A stretch of DNA of 64,000 nucleotides from an uncultured bacterium (GTDB taxonomy: Bacteria; Bacillota_I; Bacilli_A; RFN20; CAG-826): contig CASERQ010000003.1 in assembly GCA_949290395.1 (NCBI GenBank), positions 80,269 through 144,268 on the forward strand, given 5' to 3'. Below the pieces are notes generated by a model. That model worked only from the letters and a program-made list of their open reading frames with translations. It ran no database searches and was not told the DNA's origin. Numbering within the stretch: the stretch's first letter is position 1; each line of letters opens with the position of its first letter. Shown piece after piece: positions 18,745 through 27,660 of this stretch. The position numbers were made by a program, and so were the translations under genes.

Positions 18745-20769
18745 ATGAAAAAAAGATTTTTTAAAGGAACATTATTAGTTCTCTCTCTTGGAATTCTAAC
18801 AGGTTGTTCAACTTATCAAAATAGTGATCGAACTATTTTAAAAAGTGCCAATACAGAAACGGGTGAAGCAAGTTTATTAACCGTTAGATTAGAAGATTCA
18901 ACCTTAGAAGTTGGTGAGAAAACCCAAGTTATCGTTAATGTCAATTTTAAAACAAATGGCGAGTTCATTTACGAGTCATCAGATACTTCAATAGCAAGAG
19001 TTTCAGAAACCGGAGAAATTACAGCTTTAAAAGCAGGAGAAGTTGTAATTAAGGTCATTGATAGAAATGATTTAACTAGATCAAATAGTACAAGTTTAAA
19101 AGTTGTAGATGATATTGATCAAAAATTTAAAGTTACTTTCTTAAATTATGATGACTCTTTGCTTTATGAAACTGTAGTTGAAGCTGGAAAAGAAGCTGAA
19201 TTTAAGGGCAAAGAACCGGTAAGGGCAAATTCTCATAGTACTATTTACAAATTTAATGGTTGGGATAAAGATATTTCAGCTATTAATGGCGACACTATAG
19301 TTCGTGCAACTTATGCTGAAAGTGATTTTGGCGATTATTTCTTTGAAGGTGTAAATGGTTTTTATAAACTTGTTGGCTATTCAGGAACTGATGAAGTTTT
19401 AACTATTCCTACTAGTTTTAATGGTGGTATTGTAAATGGAATTGGGGAGAGAGTTCTTGAAGGAAATACACACGTTAAGAAAGTTATTGTTCCTAATGGA
19501 ATAGAATACATTGATAATTACGCTTTTGCTGAAAATGATTATATAGAAGAAGCGGAGATTTCAGGAAGTGTCTTAACTTTTGGCAGTCATATGTTCTATA
19601 GATGCGACGCACTTAAAAAAGTTGCTTTCCATGAAGGCGTTGTTGAAATCCCTACTCATTGTTTTAACCAAGCAACCGCAATTGAAGAAGTAGCTATGCC
19701 TTCGACTTTAAAAAGAGTTGGCGATTATGCTTTCTTTATGTCGGGTTTAGCAAAGATTGAACTCCCTGCAAGTGTAACAAGTATTGGAACAACAGCTTTT
19801 AGTAGCTGCCCAAATTTGACTGAAGTAATAATAAATGGAAATATTGAAACCAAAGAAACTGATACATCTTGGTTCTCTTCATGTCCTTTATTAACAAAAG
19901 TTGAGTTTAAAGGAACGGTTGAAAGTTTTGAAATGGCTTGTTTCTTAGGATGTACATCTTTAACTGAAATTTCAATTCCAGATTCTGTTGTTACTTTAGG
20001 TGCAAGATGCTTTAGTGATTGTGAAAATTTAGCAACAATTTGGTTAGGAGAAAATACTTCTAACTTCCAAGAAGATTGCTTCCAAGGGACACCTGCTTTA
20101 GAAAACGGTGGAATTAAACTTAAAGAAACTGATAAAAAACATAATATTGTTAATGGAATCTTATACTCTGATGAAGGCAAAACAGTCTCTTACATAATGG
20201 ATGCAACAAAAGTGCCAGAAGCCTTAAACTTTGCTTCAATGGGGAGTGGCGTAACTAAAATTGGTGATTATGCTTTTTATGAAAACGAAAACGTTAAAAG
20301 TATTGATTTAACAGGAGTTACTTCAGTTGGTGTAAGTGCATTTGATAGCTGCGAAAATATTGTTCAAGATCTTGTAATACCTAGTTCTGTTACAAGTATT
20401 GGCGCTTCATCCTTTGCATATTTAGGAATTACTTCTTTAAAATTAGAAACAACTTTAGATGGAATTATTCCAAAAGAATGTTTTAGAAACTGTCGTTCAT
20501 TAGTAAGCGCTAGAATTCCTAGTGGCATTACTCGCCTTGGGTATGGTGCATTTGGTTGGTGTAACAACAATTTTGTTGAATGTTATTTACCATTAACTGT
20601 TACATATTTAGAAGAATATGCTTTCCAAATGGACAATAAACTCGTTGTTAAATATGAAGGAACAGAAGAAGATTGGAAGAAAATTACAATAGAAAATGGT
20701 AATGCTGGAAAGTTCACTGTTGAATATAGTATTCCTCAAACAAATACAAGTGAAACTCCAGCTGAATAG
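18745..20769 (+). CDS. BIG2, InlB-repeat and LRR surface lipoprotein
   Basis: ATG 18745 follows AAGGAGG, thirteen bases after the previous stop; the frame open from 18682 overlaps the preceding gene and gives no signal peptide. The 674-residue protein has lipobox LTGC (Cys21), a BIG2 domain ending near 115, an InlB repeat with FNGWDKDI, and LRR_5 repeats to about 640. It has the same layout as the gene before it, so the pair is a tandem duplication that has diverged. Confidence 0.88.
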   Translation: MKKRFFKGTLLVLSLGILTGCSTYQNSDRTILKSANTETGEASLLTVRLEDSTLEVGEKTQVIVNVNFKTNGEFIYESSDTSIARVSETGEITALKAGEVVIKVIDRNDLTRSNSTSLKVVDDIDQKFKVTFLNYDDSLLYETVVEAGKEAEFKGKEPVRANSHSTIYKFNGWDKDISAINGDTIVRATYAESDFGDYFFEGVNGFYKLVGYSGTDEVLTIPTSFNGGIVNGIGERVLEGNTHVKKVIVPNGIEYIDNYAFAENDYIEEAEISGSVLTFGSHMFYRCDALKKVAFHEGVVEIPTHCFNQATAIEEVAMPSTLKRVGDYAFFMSGLAKIELPASVTSIGTTAFSSCPNLTEVIINGNIETKETDTSWFSSCPLLTKVEFKGTVESFEMACFLGCTSLTEISIPDSVVTLGARCFSDCENLATIWLGENTSNFQEDCFQGTPALENGGIKLKETDKKHNIVNGILYSDEGKTVSYIMDATKVPEALNFASMGSGVTKIGDYAFYENENVKSIDLTGVTSVGVSAFDSCENIVQDLVIPSSVTSIGASSFAYLGITSLKLETTLDGIIPKECFRNCRSLVSARIPSGITRLGYGAFGWCNNNFVECYLPLTVTYLEEYAFQMDNKLVVKYEGTEEDWKKITIENGNAGKFTVEYSIPQTNTSETPAE

Positions 20770-20792
20770 GAGGAGCTAATAGCTATAAATTT

Positions 20793-22532
20793 ATGAAAAA
20801 GTCCGCAAAACCATTATTATTTATATCTTTATTACTTTTATCTCCACTTGCAAGTTTAGTTAGTTGTGGTGACTCAATAAGCGCCACAACTAAAATTAAA
20901 TTAGAATCTAATTTCGTCGAATTAGAGGCAAATGAGTCAAAAACTATCAAAGGAGAAGGCATAAATTCTAACACTAAATTTAAATTAGAGGTTGGTTCAA
21001 TTGTTGGTGTTAGTATAAAAGAAAATGAGATTACTCTTATTGCTTCTCAAAATGGAATCGAAAAGATTAAATTTTATAATGAAACCGAAAATCAAAGTTT
21101 TAATTTGATTGTTGTTGTTAAAGATAAAGAGAATATTACTGAGCTTGAAGTAGCTTCTGAAACAAAGAAAACTTATGCTTTAGATGAAAGCTTTTATTAT
21201 TCTGATGCAATTATTAATCTTGTTACAAAGGATGAAGATGGAAACGTAATTAATTTAGTCGAATTAGATCCAAATAACTTATATTTTTCTTTAGCAAACG
21301 GGTATACTTTTGATGAAAGTGGCACTATAAAGGTCTTAGTTACTGCTTTTGAAGGGGAAAAATATACCATAAGTTATGACGTTACAGTTCTTGATGATTC
21401 TTTATCTTTAATTAAAAGAAATTTATCTAAATTAAGAGAAACAAAAGAATACGAAATTACTTATAAAGCCACAATGAATTCGGTTTTAACTATAGATGGC
21501 GACACGATTTTTAACCCTAACTATTATATAAATAATTATTCGGAACAATATTTTGCAAAAGATAAAAATGGCGTCTTTAAATTTGATTACACGCTAGATG
21601 ATAGTGGAAAGAAAAATGGAATTACTACTCAAAATGGTTATTTTACTCTTAAAGGAGAAAAAACATCAGATTTAGAAAATGTAGTTGAGATTTTTTCTAG
21701 TGCCACAGGAATTAGTGAATTTAGCGACGATTATTTATCTTTAGCTAAAAAAGATGGAGATGTTTATGTTTTTAACGATGCGAAGTTATTGTCATTATTT
21801 TGGAACAAAACTTTAGTATTAAACGGTAGTGCAAAAGAACTTGCACTTGCTCCAGTTGGTGATGCAATATCTTTTCGACTAGTTGGCAATTTAACTAATG
21901 GCACCGAACTAGCTTTTAGAGGTTCTATTATTAATATTGGGAACGCAAAAGAAGCATTTATCGAAGATTTTTTAGCAAATAATAGTAGAGTTACTACAAA
22001 TCCAAGTAGCGAACTAGCCGACTTATTTTCTTTAATAGATAGTGGCAATTACACTTTATCTTCTGGTGATTTAAATATCCTTGTTGATAAATCATATATT
22101 TTTATCGAAGAAGATGAAGAAAATGGAAGTGGCATTATTGAAAAAGATGGCAAGCTATATAATTTTATTTTAGAAAATGGCACATTAACTTTAACTAGTG
22201 AAATTAGTGATTATAAAGAAGTGGAAAAAGCGTCTTATTATTTATCAAACTACACACCTTTTAAAGTCGATACAATCGGAAGTTATTATTATACGACTTA
22301 TTATGGTGGTTATACTATTTTTGATACAACTTTACGGAATGATTATTGGTTATTCACTCAATCTGAAGCTAACGCAAAACCATTTGTTTTTACTTTAGCT
22401 ATTGAGGAAGGCACAGTTACAGTTTATGAATATTACTATTCTTCAAGAGGTTCATTAAGAGGAATGAGTAGTGTAATCAAAAACTTTGGAATAACTAATA
22501 ATGCACATATTGAAAGCTTTTTGGTTTCTTAA
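20793..22532 (+). CDS. Ig-like surface lipoprotein with tandem IG-T-T domain
   Basis: The 579-residue product has lipobox LVSC (Cys25), an Ig-like domain (about 30-105), a Big_3-like domain (about 108-198) and two tandem copies of the unnamed domain. Copy one closes with INIGNAKEAFIEDFL, copy two opens with LIDSGNYTLSSG and closes with NFGITNNAHIESFL. AGGAGG lies 19-20 bases before ATG 20793, unusually far; the self-complementary AGCTAATAGCT between them could fold and shorten the distance. It closes the second operon, before a terminator at 22566. Confidence 0.85.
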   Translation: MKKSAKPLLFISLLLLSPLASLVSCGDSISATTKIKLESNFVELEANESKTIKGEGINSNTKFKLEVGSIVGVSIKENEITLIASQNGIEKIKFYNETENQSFNLIVVVKDKENITELEVASETKKTYALDESFYYSDAIINLVTKDEDGNVINLVELDPNNLYFSLANGYTFDESGTIKVLVTAFEGEKYTISYDVTVLDDSLSLIKRNLSKLRETKEYEITYKATMNSVLTIDGDTIFNPNYYINNYSEQYFAKDKNGVFKFDYTLDDSGKKNGITTQNGYFTLKGEKTSDLENVVEIFSSATGISEFSDDYLSLAKKDGDVYVFNDAKLLSLFWNKTLVLNGSAKELALAPVGDAISFRLVGNLTNGTELAFRGSIINIGNAKEAFIEDFLANNSRVTTNPSSELADLFSLIDSGNYTLSSGDLNILVDKSYIFIEEDEENGSGIIEKDGKLYNFILENGTLTLTSEISDYKEVEKASYYLSNYTPFKVDTIGSYYYTTYYGGYTIFDTTLRNDYWLFTQSEANAKPFVFTLAIEEGTVTVYEYYYSSRGSLRGMSSVIKNFGITNNAHIESFLVS

Positions 22533-22565
22533 AAATTATATTACTTGCGGACAGTAATATAGATT

Positions 22566-22592
22566 AGACGGTCAACTGTGATCGTCTTTTTT
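22566..22592 (+). terminator. Terminator of second lipoprotein operon
   Basis: AGACGGTCA pairs with TGATCGTCT around the loop ACTG (one G-U pair), followed by a run of T. Confidence 0.85.
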
Positions 22593-22603
22593 CAAAAAAG
22601 TGA

Positions 22604-22627
22604 AGTTTTGCAACGTTTTTAAATATT
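22604..22627. repeat. Recurrent intergenic TTTTGC element, copy
   Basis: AGTTTTGCAACGTTTTTAAA, differing by one base in the core from the copies at 45177 and 55464. Two looser inverted copies lie within the next 70 bases. Confidence 0.5.
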
Positions 22628-22819
22628 TAAATAATCTTGCAAAAATTAACTTAATTTTCGAATTCATAAAAAAACTTTGCAAAAACTAAATGTTTTATTT
22701 GATTTATATTTTTAACTTTGTTATATTGTTTGCACCTTAAAAAGTTTTCATATATTTTTATGTTTAATTTCATCTTGAATTTGTCATCGTTTAGGCAAAA
22801 TCTAAGTTTTGACAACACA

Positions 22820-22879
22820 TTAAGATAGTATTAAGATTTTATGGTTATAAATTAAAGAAAAGATTACGACATATATTAT
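22820..22879 (+). promoter_or_regulatory. TTAAGA direct-repeat operator and promoter
   Basis: TTAAGA stands at 22820-22825 and 22831-22836 (11-bp period). TATTAT at 22874-22879 is 43 bp after the second repeat, the same offset as at 12014-12073. An alternative is TTGACA 22809-22814 with TAAGAT 22832-22837 at 17 bp spacing, in which case the second repeat would be the -10 box itself. Confidence 0.55.
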
Positions 22880-22924
22880 ATATGAGTATTTTTCTTAGAA
22901 AGAAATAAGGAGGTAAATATAGAT

Positions 22925-25243
22925 ATGAAAAGAAATGTTAAAGCTCTCGCTATCTTATCACTCTTCGGTTTAGGATTAGCTAGCGTTACAAGCTGTGGCC
23001 CTCAAGGGCCATCAATTACTATTTCTGTCGATGGCGAAGAAGTAGAAAATGGCGGAATTGCCACTGTTTCCCAAGGTATTGATTTTAAATTATCCGCTAA
23101 TATTTATGGTGGCGCTGAAGGCGAAACAGTTAGATGGAGTACAAACGCAACTTCTGTTTTTACATTCAGTTCAACAACAGAAAACGATGTAACTGCTAGT
23201 GCTAATGAAGCAACAAATCAAGGCTATACAATAAGAGCAACTTTAGCTTCTGATTCTAGCATAACTGCAAGTATTACTCTTATGGTCAATCCTAGTGAAA
23301 TGAGCTATAAGATTTATGTTGATACAACAGATGCTCAAGTAAATTACGGTACTGGAGAATCATTCACAAGTGATGGATTAGTAGTTGGCGTTCAACAATA
23401 TGCTGGAGATACACCAACTTCAAATCGTTATGATTTAGGTGAAGAAGAATATTATTTCCAAGATGAAGATGGAAACATTATTCAAGACGGTTATGTATTC
23501 AGAGAAGAAGGAAGATTTAATATCAGTGTTGTTGCAGCAGATTCTGAAGCAGGCTATGAATCAGCAGCATTTACTGTAACTGTTGAATTTGATGCAACTT
23601 ATCTTGTCGAAGAAATTCTTGATACATTTGATAGAAATGGTTCTAACTTTACAAATATCGTTTATGGATTAAATGATGCACAAACTGAATTAGTTGCTTT
23701 AGGTTATGACACTAACGTTTCAATTTGGGGCGATTATGTTTTAGATCAAAGTACATTTGCTCCATATTTATACCATGAAACAAGTAACGGCATTGAAAAA
23801 TTTGGAGTTGATATCAAACAAGACGATAATGGTACTCCAAATAATAAAGATGATGATACAGTTGATATTTCATTAAACAAACTTGAAGATCAAATCTATT
23901 TCACTTATGAACCGTTAACAGATCTTTCTAGATTAATTAGTTTAAATTCAATCCCTTCTCACAGAGACTTTAGTGATTCATTAGTTGATGCTTTACAACC
24001 TTATCAAATGGATCAACAACAAGGAATTTATACATTTGTTGTTAATGGAAATTCCGAGGTTGCTAATACATTAGTTAATATGTCTGGCATCCCTTATGAC
24101 GATCTTGTTTATGGATTAAGATTGCAAAACTACAATGTTTCTTACGAAACTATTTGTGTCGTTCAAGATGGTGGTATTGTATTTGACGTCGCTGCACTAG
24201 TTCCATATGGAACTTCATACTCTGTAGTCGGTGAAAGAGTTATGTTCTTTACTCCAGTTGACAATACCTCTCCTGATTCTGACTTCCTTATGCTTGAAGA
24301 GATGGTTGCTGACTATGATGGAGAAGTTGCTGCAGATCCAGAATTATTTGAAACATCCATTCAAAAAATTAGAGATCTAAACTTTGACGCAACTTATGGA
24401 ACAGGATTGTTCAGTAATTTAAGTGCTGAACTTCATGCAACTCCTAATTATATTGCTAATGAAGTTTATGTTGATGAATATAATGCACAAAATGAACTTA
24501 TTGGAACGACTGTTGTTTCTAATGGTATTGTAACTCTTCCTGGAGGCACAATTACAACTGAAACAGATGAAGTTGAAGTGGGTGCTGGCGATTATCAATT
24601 TGTACATATTTCTCCTGTTACTCGTGATGTTGATGAAGAGACAGGTTTACCAACAACAACTTACGAAAGACCATTACAATTTATTCAAAATCCAACTGAG
24701 AACGATTATTCTTCATTTAGAGCAACCGATTTTAGTGCCGCTGAATCAAATTTAAATCTTTCACTTATTGATGGCTTCTTAGATTATACAAACTTAGAAC
24801 CACATAACGAATATTGGGAAACTGAATATGAAGTTACTGAGCAAGTAGATCTTGATGGAGACAAAGTAAAAGAATCAACAATTACTCAAGGGTCTTTCAA
24901 TTTCTATGGAACAGGTGATAATCCATTATTTGCTTACTTTATAGCTGTTTTAGGTGAAGATTATTGGAATCAATTTGTTGAAGCCGCTGGCTTACCAAAT
25001 ACTCTTGATCAATGTAAGATGAACCTTGTTTATAACCTTACTAATAACGACTGGAGTCATCCAAATAGCTTCATTAGATTATCAACTTATATCTCTGATT
25101 GGTCTAGTGAAGAAAGCGCTTATGTTAGCATGGGCGCAATCGATCAAATGAGTATTTATAATATTGGTAAAGGTGGTAGTGATTTATTAGATACATTTAT
25201 TGCTTCTATCGTTCCCACTGATACACCTACAGTAAGTGCTTAA
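22925..25243 (+). CDS. Ig-like surface lipoprotein with tandem domain
   Basis: AAGGAGGT precedes ATG 22925. The 772-residue protein has lipobox VTSC (Cys24), a BIG2-like domain (about 30-115, with WSTNATSVFTF), a Big_3-like domain (about 118-218, with YGTGESFTSDGLVV) and a long C-terminal region of two related halves. The first half starts with LVEEILDTFDRNGSNF; the second ends with YNIGKGGSDLLDTFI. This is the most divergent member of the tandem-domain family in the window. It is the first gene of the third cluster; a hairpin after it may tune expression of the downstream genes. Confidence 0.82.
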   Translation: MKRNVKALAILSLFGLGLASVTSCGPQGPSITISVDGEEVENGGIATVSQGIDFKLSANIYGGAEGETVRWSTNATSVFTFSSTTENDVTASANEATNQGYTIRATLASDSSITASITLMVNPSEMSYKIYVDTTDAQVNYGTGESFTSDGLVVGVQQYAGDTPTSNRYDLGEEEYYFQDEDGNIIQDGYVFREEGRFNISVVAADSEAGYESAAFTVTVEFDATYLVEEILDTFDRNGSNFTNIVYGLNDAQTELVALGYDTNVSIWGDYVLDQSTFAPYLYHETSNGIEKFGVDIKQDDNGTPNNKDDDTVDISLNKLEDQIYFTYEPLTDLSRLISLNSIPSHRDFSDSLVDALQPYQMDQQQGIYTFVVNGNSEVANTLVNMSGIPYDDLVYGLRLQNYNVSYETICVVQDGGIVFDVAALVPYGTSYSVVGERVMFFTPVDNTSPDSDFLMLEEMVADYDGEVAADPELFETSIQKIRDLNFDATYGTGLFSNLSAELHATPNYIANEVYVDEYNAQNELIGTTVVSNGIVTLPGGTITTETDEVEVGAGDYQFVHISPVTRDVDEETGLPTTTYERPLQFIQNPTENDYSSFRATDFSAAESNLNLSLIDGFLDYTNLEPHNEYWETEYEVTEQVDLDGDKVKESTITQGSFNFYGTGDNPLFAYFIAVLGEDYWNQFVEAAGLPNTLDQCKMNLVYNLTNNDWSHPNSFIRLSTYISDWSSEESAYVSMGAIDQMSIYNIGKGGSDLLDTFIASIVPTDTPTVSA

Positions 25244-25259
25244 TTAATCATAAATAATC

Positions 25260-25284
25260 AAAGAACCGTGATTCACGGTTCTTT
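25260..25284 (+). terminator. Hairpin between lipoprotein genes
   Basis: AAAGAACCGTG pairs perfectly with CACGGTTCTTT around a 3-base loop. No T run follows, so partial termination or mRNA end protection is as likely as full termination. Confidence 0.6.
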
Positions 25285-25323
25285 GTGCGTCTATAACTAT
25301 TTAATAAAAGGAGGAAAAAGGAT

Positions 25324-27642
25324 ATGAAAAGAAGAAAAACTGTGTTATTAGCTTTTTCTTTATTAACCCTTACCGCACTGGGGACTTCTGGATTAACTTC
25401 TTGTTCTTGTGGAGATCAATCTAATGTTGTACCAAAAGTCATTATCCAAGGAGTTAAAAATGGTGCAGTTGGCCAAACTATTCAACTTAGTGCAATCGTT
25501 ACAAATGATAGTTCTAATGATGTTACATGGTCTTCAAGCGATGTTTCAATCGCAAGAGTTGATGAAAACGGTTTAGTAACTTTAGTTAAATCTGGCAGCG
25601 TTGAAATTATTGCAACTAGTGTTAAAGATCCAAGTGTTCAATCATCCCCTGCTCATATTACAGTTTATGCAGAAGGAGAAAAAAGACTTGAAGTTGTTTC
25701 TTTACCAACAAAAACAAAATATAAAGTTGGCGAAGCTTTAACTTATGATGGTCTTAACGTCATGGGATTCTCTTATTTCAATGGCGTAAAAGACAATACA
25801 ACTGGTGAAGAAATCGCTCTTTCTCAACTTACATTTTCAAGAGCTGCCGGAAGTACATTAGATACAGCCGGAACTGTTAGTATTACTATTTCTGCAAGCG
25901 GTTATAAATCAGTATCTTTTACAGTTACAGCTGGGGAAAATGTTGTAGAAAGAAAACTTTACATTTCTAAAATGCCAAATACCACAACCTATACTCTTAA
26001 AGCAGATTCAAGTGGTATTAAAACTGCAACTTTCTCAAGTAGAGGTCTTGAAGTTACTGAATTAACTTATGTTGATGGTGAACTTGATAGTAGAAGTAAA
26101 CTCAGTCAAGGCGAATATACTCTTTCTTTAAGAGATGGTGTCGCTTTAACTACAGAAGGAACTCATACAGTTGAAGTTACTTCTAATACACGTGGCGTTA
26201 CTGGAACAAGCTTTAATATCATGGTTTATACAGAAGATACTTCAGCTTATGATATTATTAAAACTCTCCAAGAAACAAAAAATTTCACCGCAGAAGTTAA
26301 AAATAATGTTGGAACTACAAACGATACAACTGGTTTCCATTATTTAAGAAGATATACTGAAAATTATTACGATGAAATTGAATATCAAAATGTAAATAAC
26401 GGAACTGAAATTGAATTTGATACAACTTCTCAAAAATCCCATATCGGTTATACAACTTATAACGATAATGGTGAAACTGGCATCATGGAATATGGCTATG
26501 ACGATTTAAATATGGTCGTTCCTGGAAGAATTGTTGCAACAAACAAAACATCATGGTGGGATAAAGCAAGTTCACTTTCTCGCCAATTTACTTTATTTAA
26601 TTTAAGTGATATTCCAACAAATACATTAAATGGAAGATATTTAACTACCGTTATTGAAGTAGTTGAAAATGATGATGATCAAGGCACACAAACTGCTGCT
26701 AAGTATCCTCTTGTTGCTAGCTTTTTAGAGTATGTTGGTTGGTCAAGTTCACTTATTACAATTATGAATCGTTTTACAATTAGCTTTAATGACGACCATG
26801 AACTTACAATGAGAGCAGATTTTGGAAGTTATGGTTTCACTGAATTAATTGTTAGCGATATTGGTACAACAAGTGTTCCAGATGTTGATTGGGCTCTTGA
26901 AAATTCAAATCTTGTTCCAGTTAGAACTGTTTTACCAGAAGTTACAACATTTGCTAACGTTTTAAGAAAAAATAACTATACAAGAGTCAACTATAGTAGT
27001 GAAATTGGCGCTGATAAAAATAGTCCAATTGCATTCTATACTGAAGATTATATGTATAGCGATACAGATAATGTTGGCTATGGTAAAGTCACAGTCAACG
27101 GAGCACTAATGGTTCAAAAATTTAAATCAAATAGTAAAGATGAATTTATTGTTGATGGCGAACCAACTGCTCTTCCAGCAAACAAAACATTTGTTCAATA
27201 TGTTACTGATCAAATGGCTTCAGAAAATGTAAAAGGTTACTTAACAACTGGAATGTCGACTATCTTTGGAGATGGTTCAACAAATACTGGTTTACTTAAT
27301 ACCTTTAACAAAAATAATGCAATGACTATTGGAACAATGGCCACATATCAATCATTTGATGATAATGCACTTCAATCTCTCATTGATTATATTGGTGCTG
27401 GCACAATTCAAGATCAATCGTTCTGGGTAATGATTACTCATGAATTATATGAAGATTCTAATAGTTATTTAGATGAAAACAATTTCCGAACTATAGAATT
27501 ATGGAACATGAATGCTGTTAGCTTATCAGGATATGTTATGGCATTTATGAATTTCGGAACAACAAGTGTTGATTGGATTGAAGCAGGGTTATCTCAAGTA
27601 GAGACAACTGCAAATGCTCAAGAAGCACTTGCTTTAAATTAA
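25324..27642 (+). CDS. Ig-like surface lipoprotein with tandem IG-T-T domain
   Basis: AAAGGAGG precedes ATG 25324. The 772-residue protein has lipobox LTSC (Cys27), a BIG2 domain (about 35-118, SSSDVSIARVDENGLVTL), two Big_3-like domains (about 122-312) and two tandem copies of the unnamed domain. It is the best example of that domain: copy one ends IVSDIGTTSVPDVDWAL and is followed by VLRKNNYTRV, the opening of copy two; copy two ends MNFGTTSVDWIEAGL. The protease gene starts 18 bases after its stop, so the two are probably co-transcribed. Confidence 0.88.
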   Translation: MKRRKTVLLAFSLLTLTALGTSGLTSCSCGDQSNVVPKVIIQGVKNGAVGQTIQLSAIVTNDSSNDVTWSSSDVSIARVDENGLVTLVKSGSVEIIATSVKDPSVQSSPAHITVYAEGEKRLEVVSLPTKTKYKVGEALTYDGLNVMGFSYFNGVKDNTTGEEIALSQLTFSRAAGSTLDTAGTVSITISASGYKSVSFTVTAGENVVERKLYISKMPNTTTYTLKADSSGIKTATFSSRGLEVTELTYVDGELDSRSKLSQGEYTLSLRDGVALTTEGTHTVEVTSNTRGVTGTSFNIMVYTEDTSAYDIIKTLQETKNFTAEVKNNVGTTNDTTGFHYLRRYTENYYDEIEYQNVNNGTEIEFDTTSQKSHIGYTTYNDNGETGIMEYGYDDLNMVVPGRIVATNKTSWWDKASSLSRQFTLFNLSDIPTNTLNGRYLTTVIEVVENDDDQGTQTAAKYPLVASFLEYVGWSSSLITIMNRFTISFNDDHELTMRADFGSYGFTELIVSDIGTTSVPDVDWALENSNLVPVRTVLPEVTTFANVLRKNNYTRVNYSSEIGADKNSPIAFYTEDYMYSDTDNVGYGKVTVNGALMVQKFKSNSKDEFIVDGEPTALPANKTFVQYVTDQMASENVKGYLTTGMSTIFGDGSTNTGLLNTFNKNNAMTIGTMATYQSFDDNALQSLIDYIGAGTIQDQSFWVMITHELYEDSNSYLDENNFRTIELWNMNAVSLSGYVMAFMNFGTTSVDWIEAGLSQVETTANAQEALALN

Positions 27643-27660
27643 TGAAAGGAGGAGAAACGT

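Larger units (their letters stand above)
22533..22924. other. Intergenic region with terminator, TTGCAA elements and promoter
   Basis: This 390-base gap holds the terminator at 22566, one plus-strand copy of the TTTTGCAAGGTTTTTA element at 22604, two inverted, looser copies around 22633-22645 and 22671-22690, and the TTAAGA operator and promoter at 22820-22879. No gene is supported in it. Confidence 0.6.

Noticed and set aside
19725..20180. 151-codon minus-strand frame, and many similar frames opposite the LRR genes
   Set aside because: Shadows of the repeats on the coding strand, without ribosome sites or recognisable domains.
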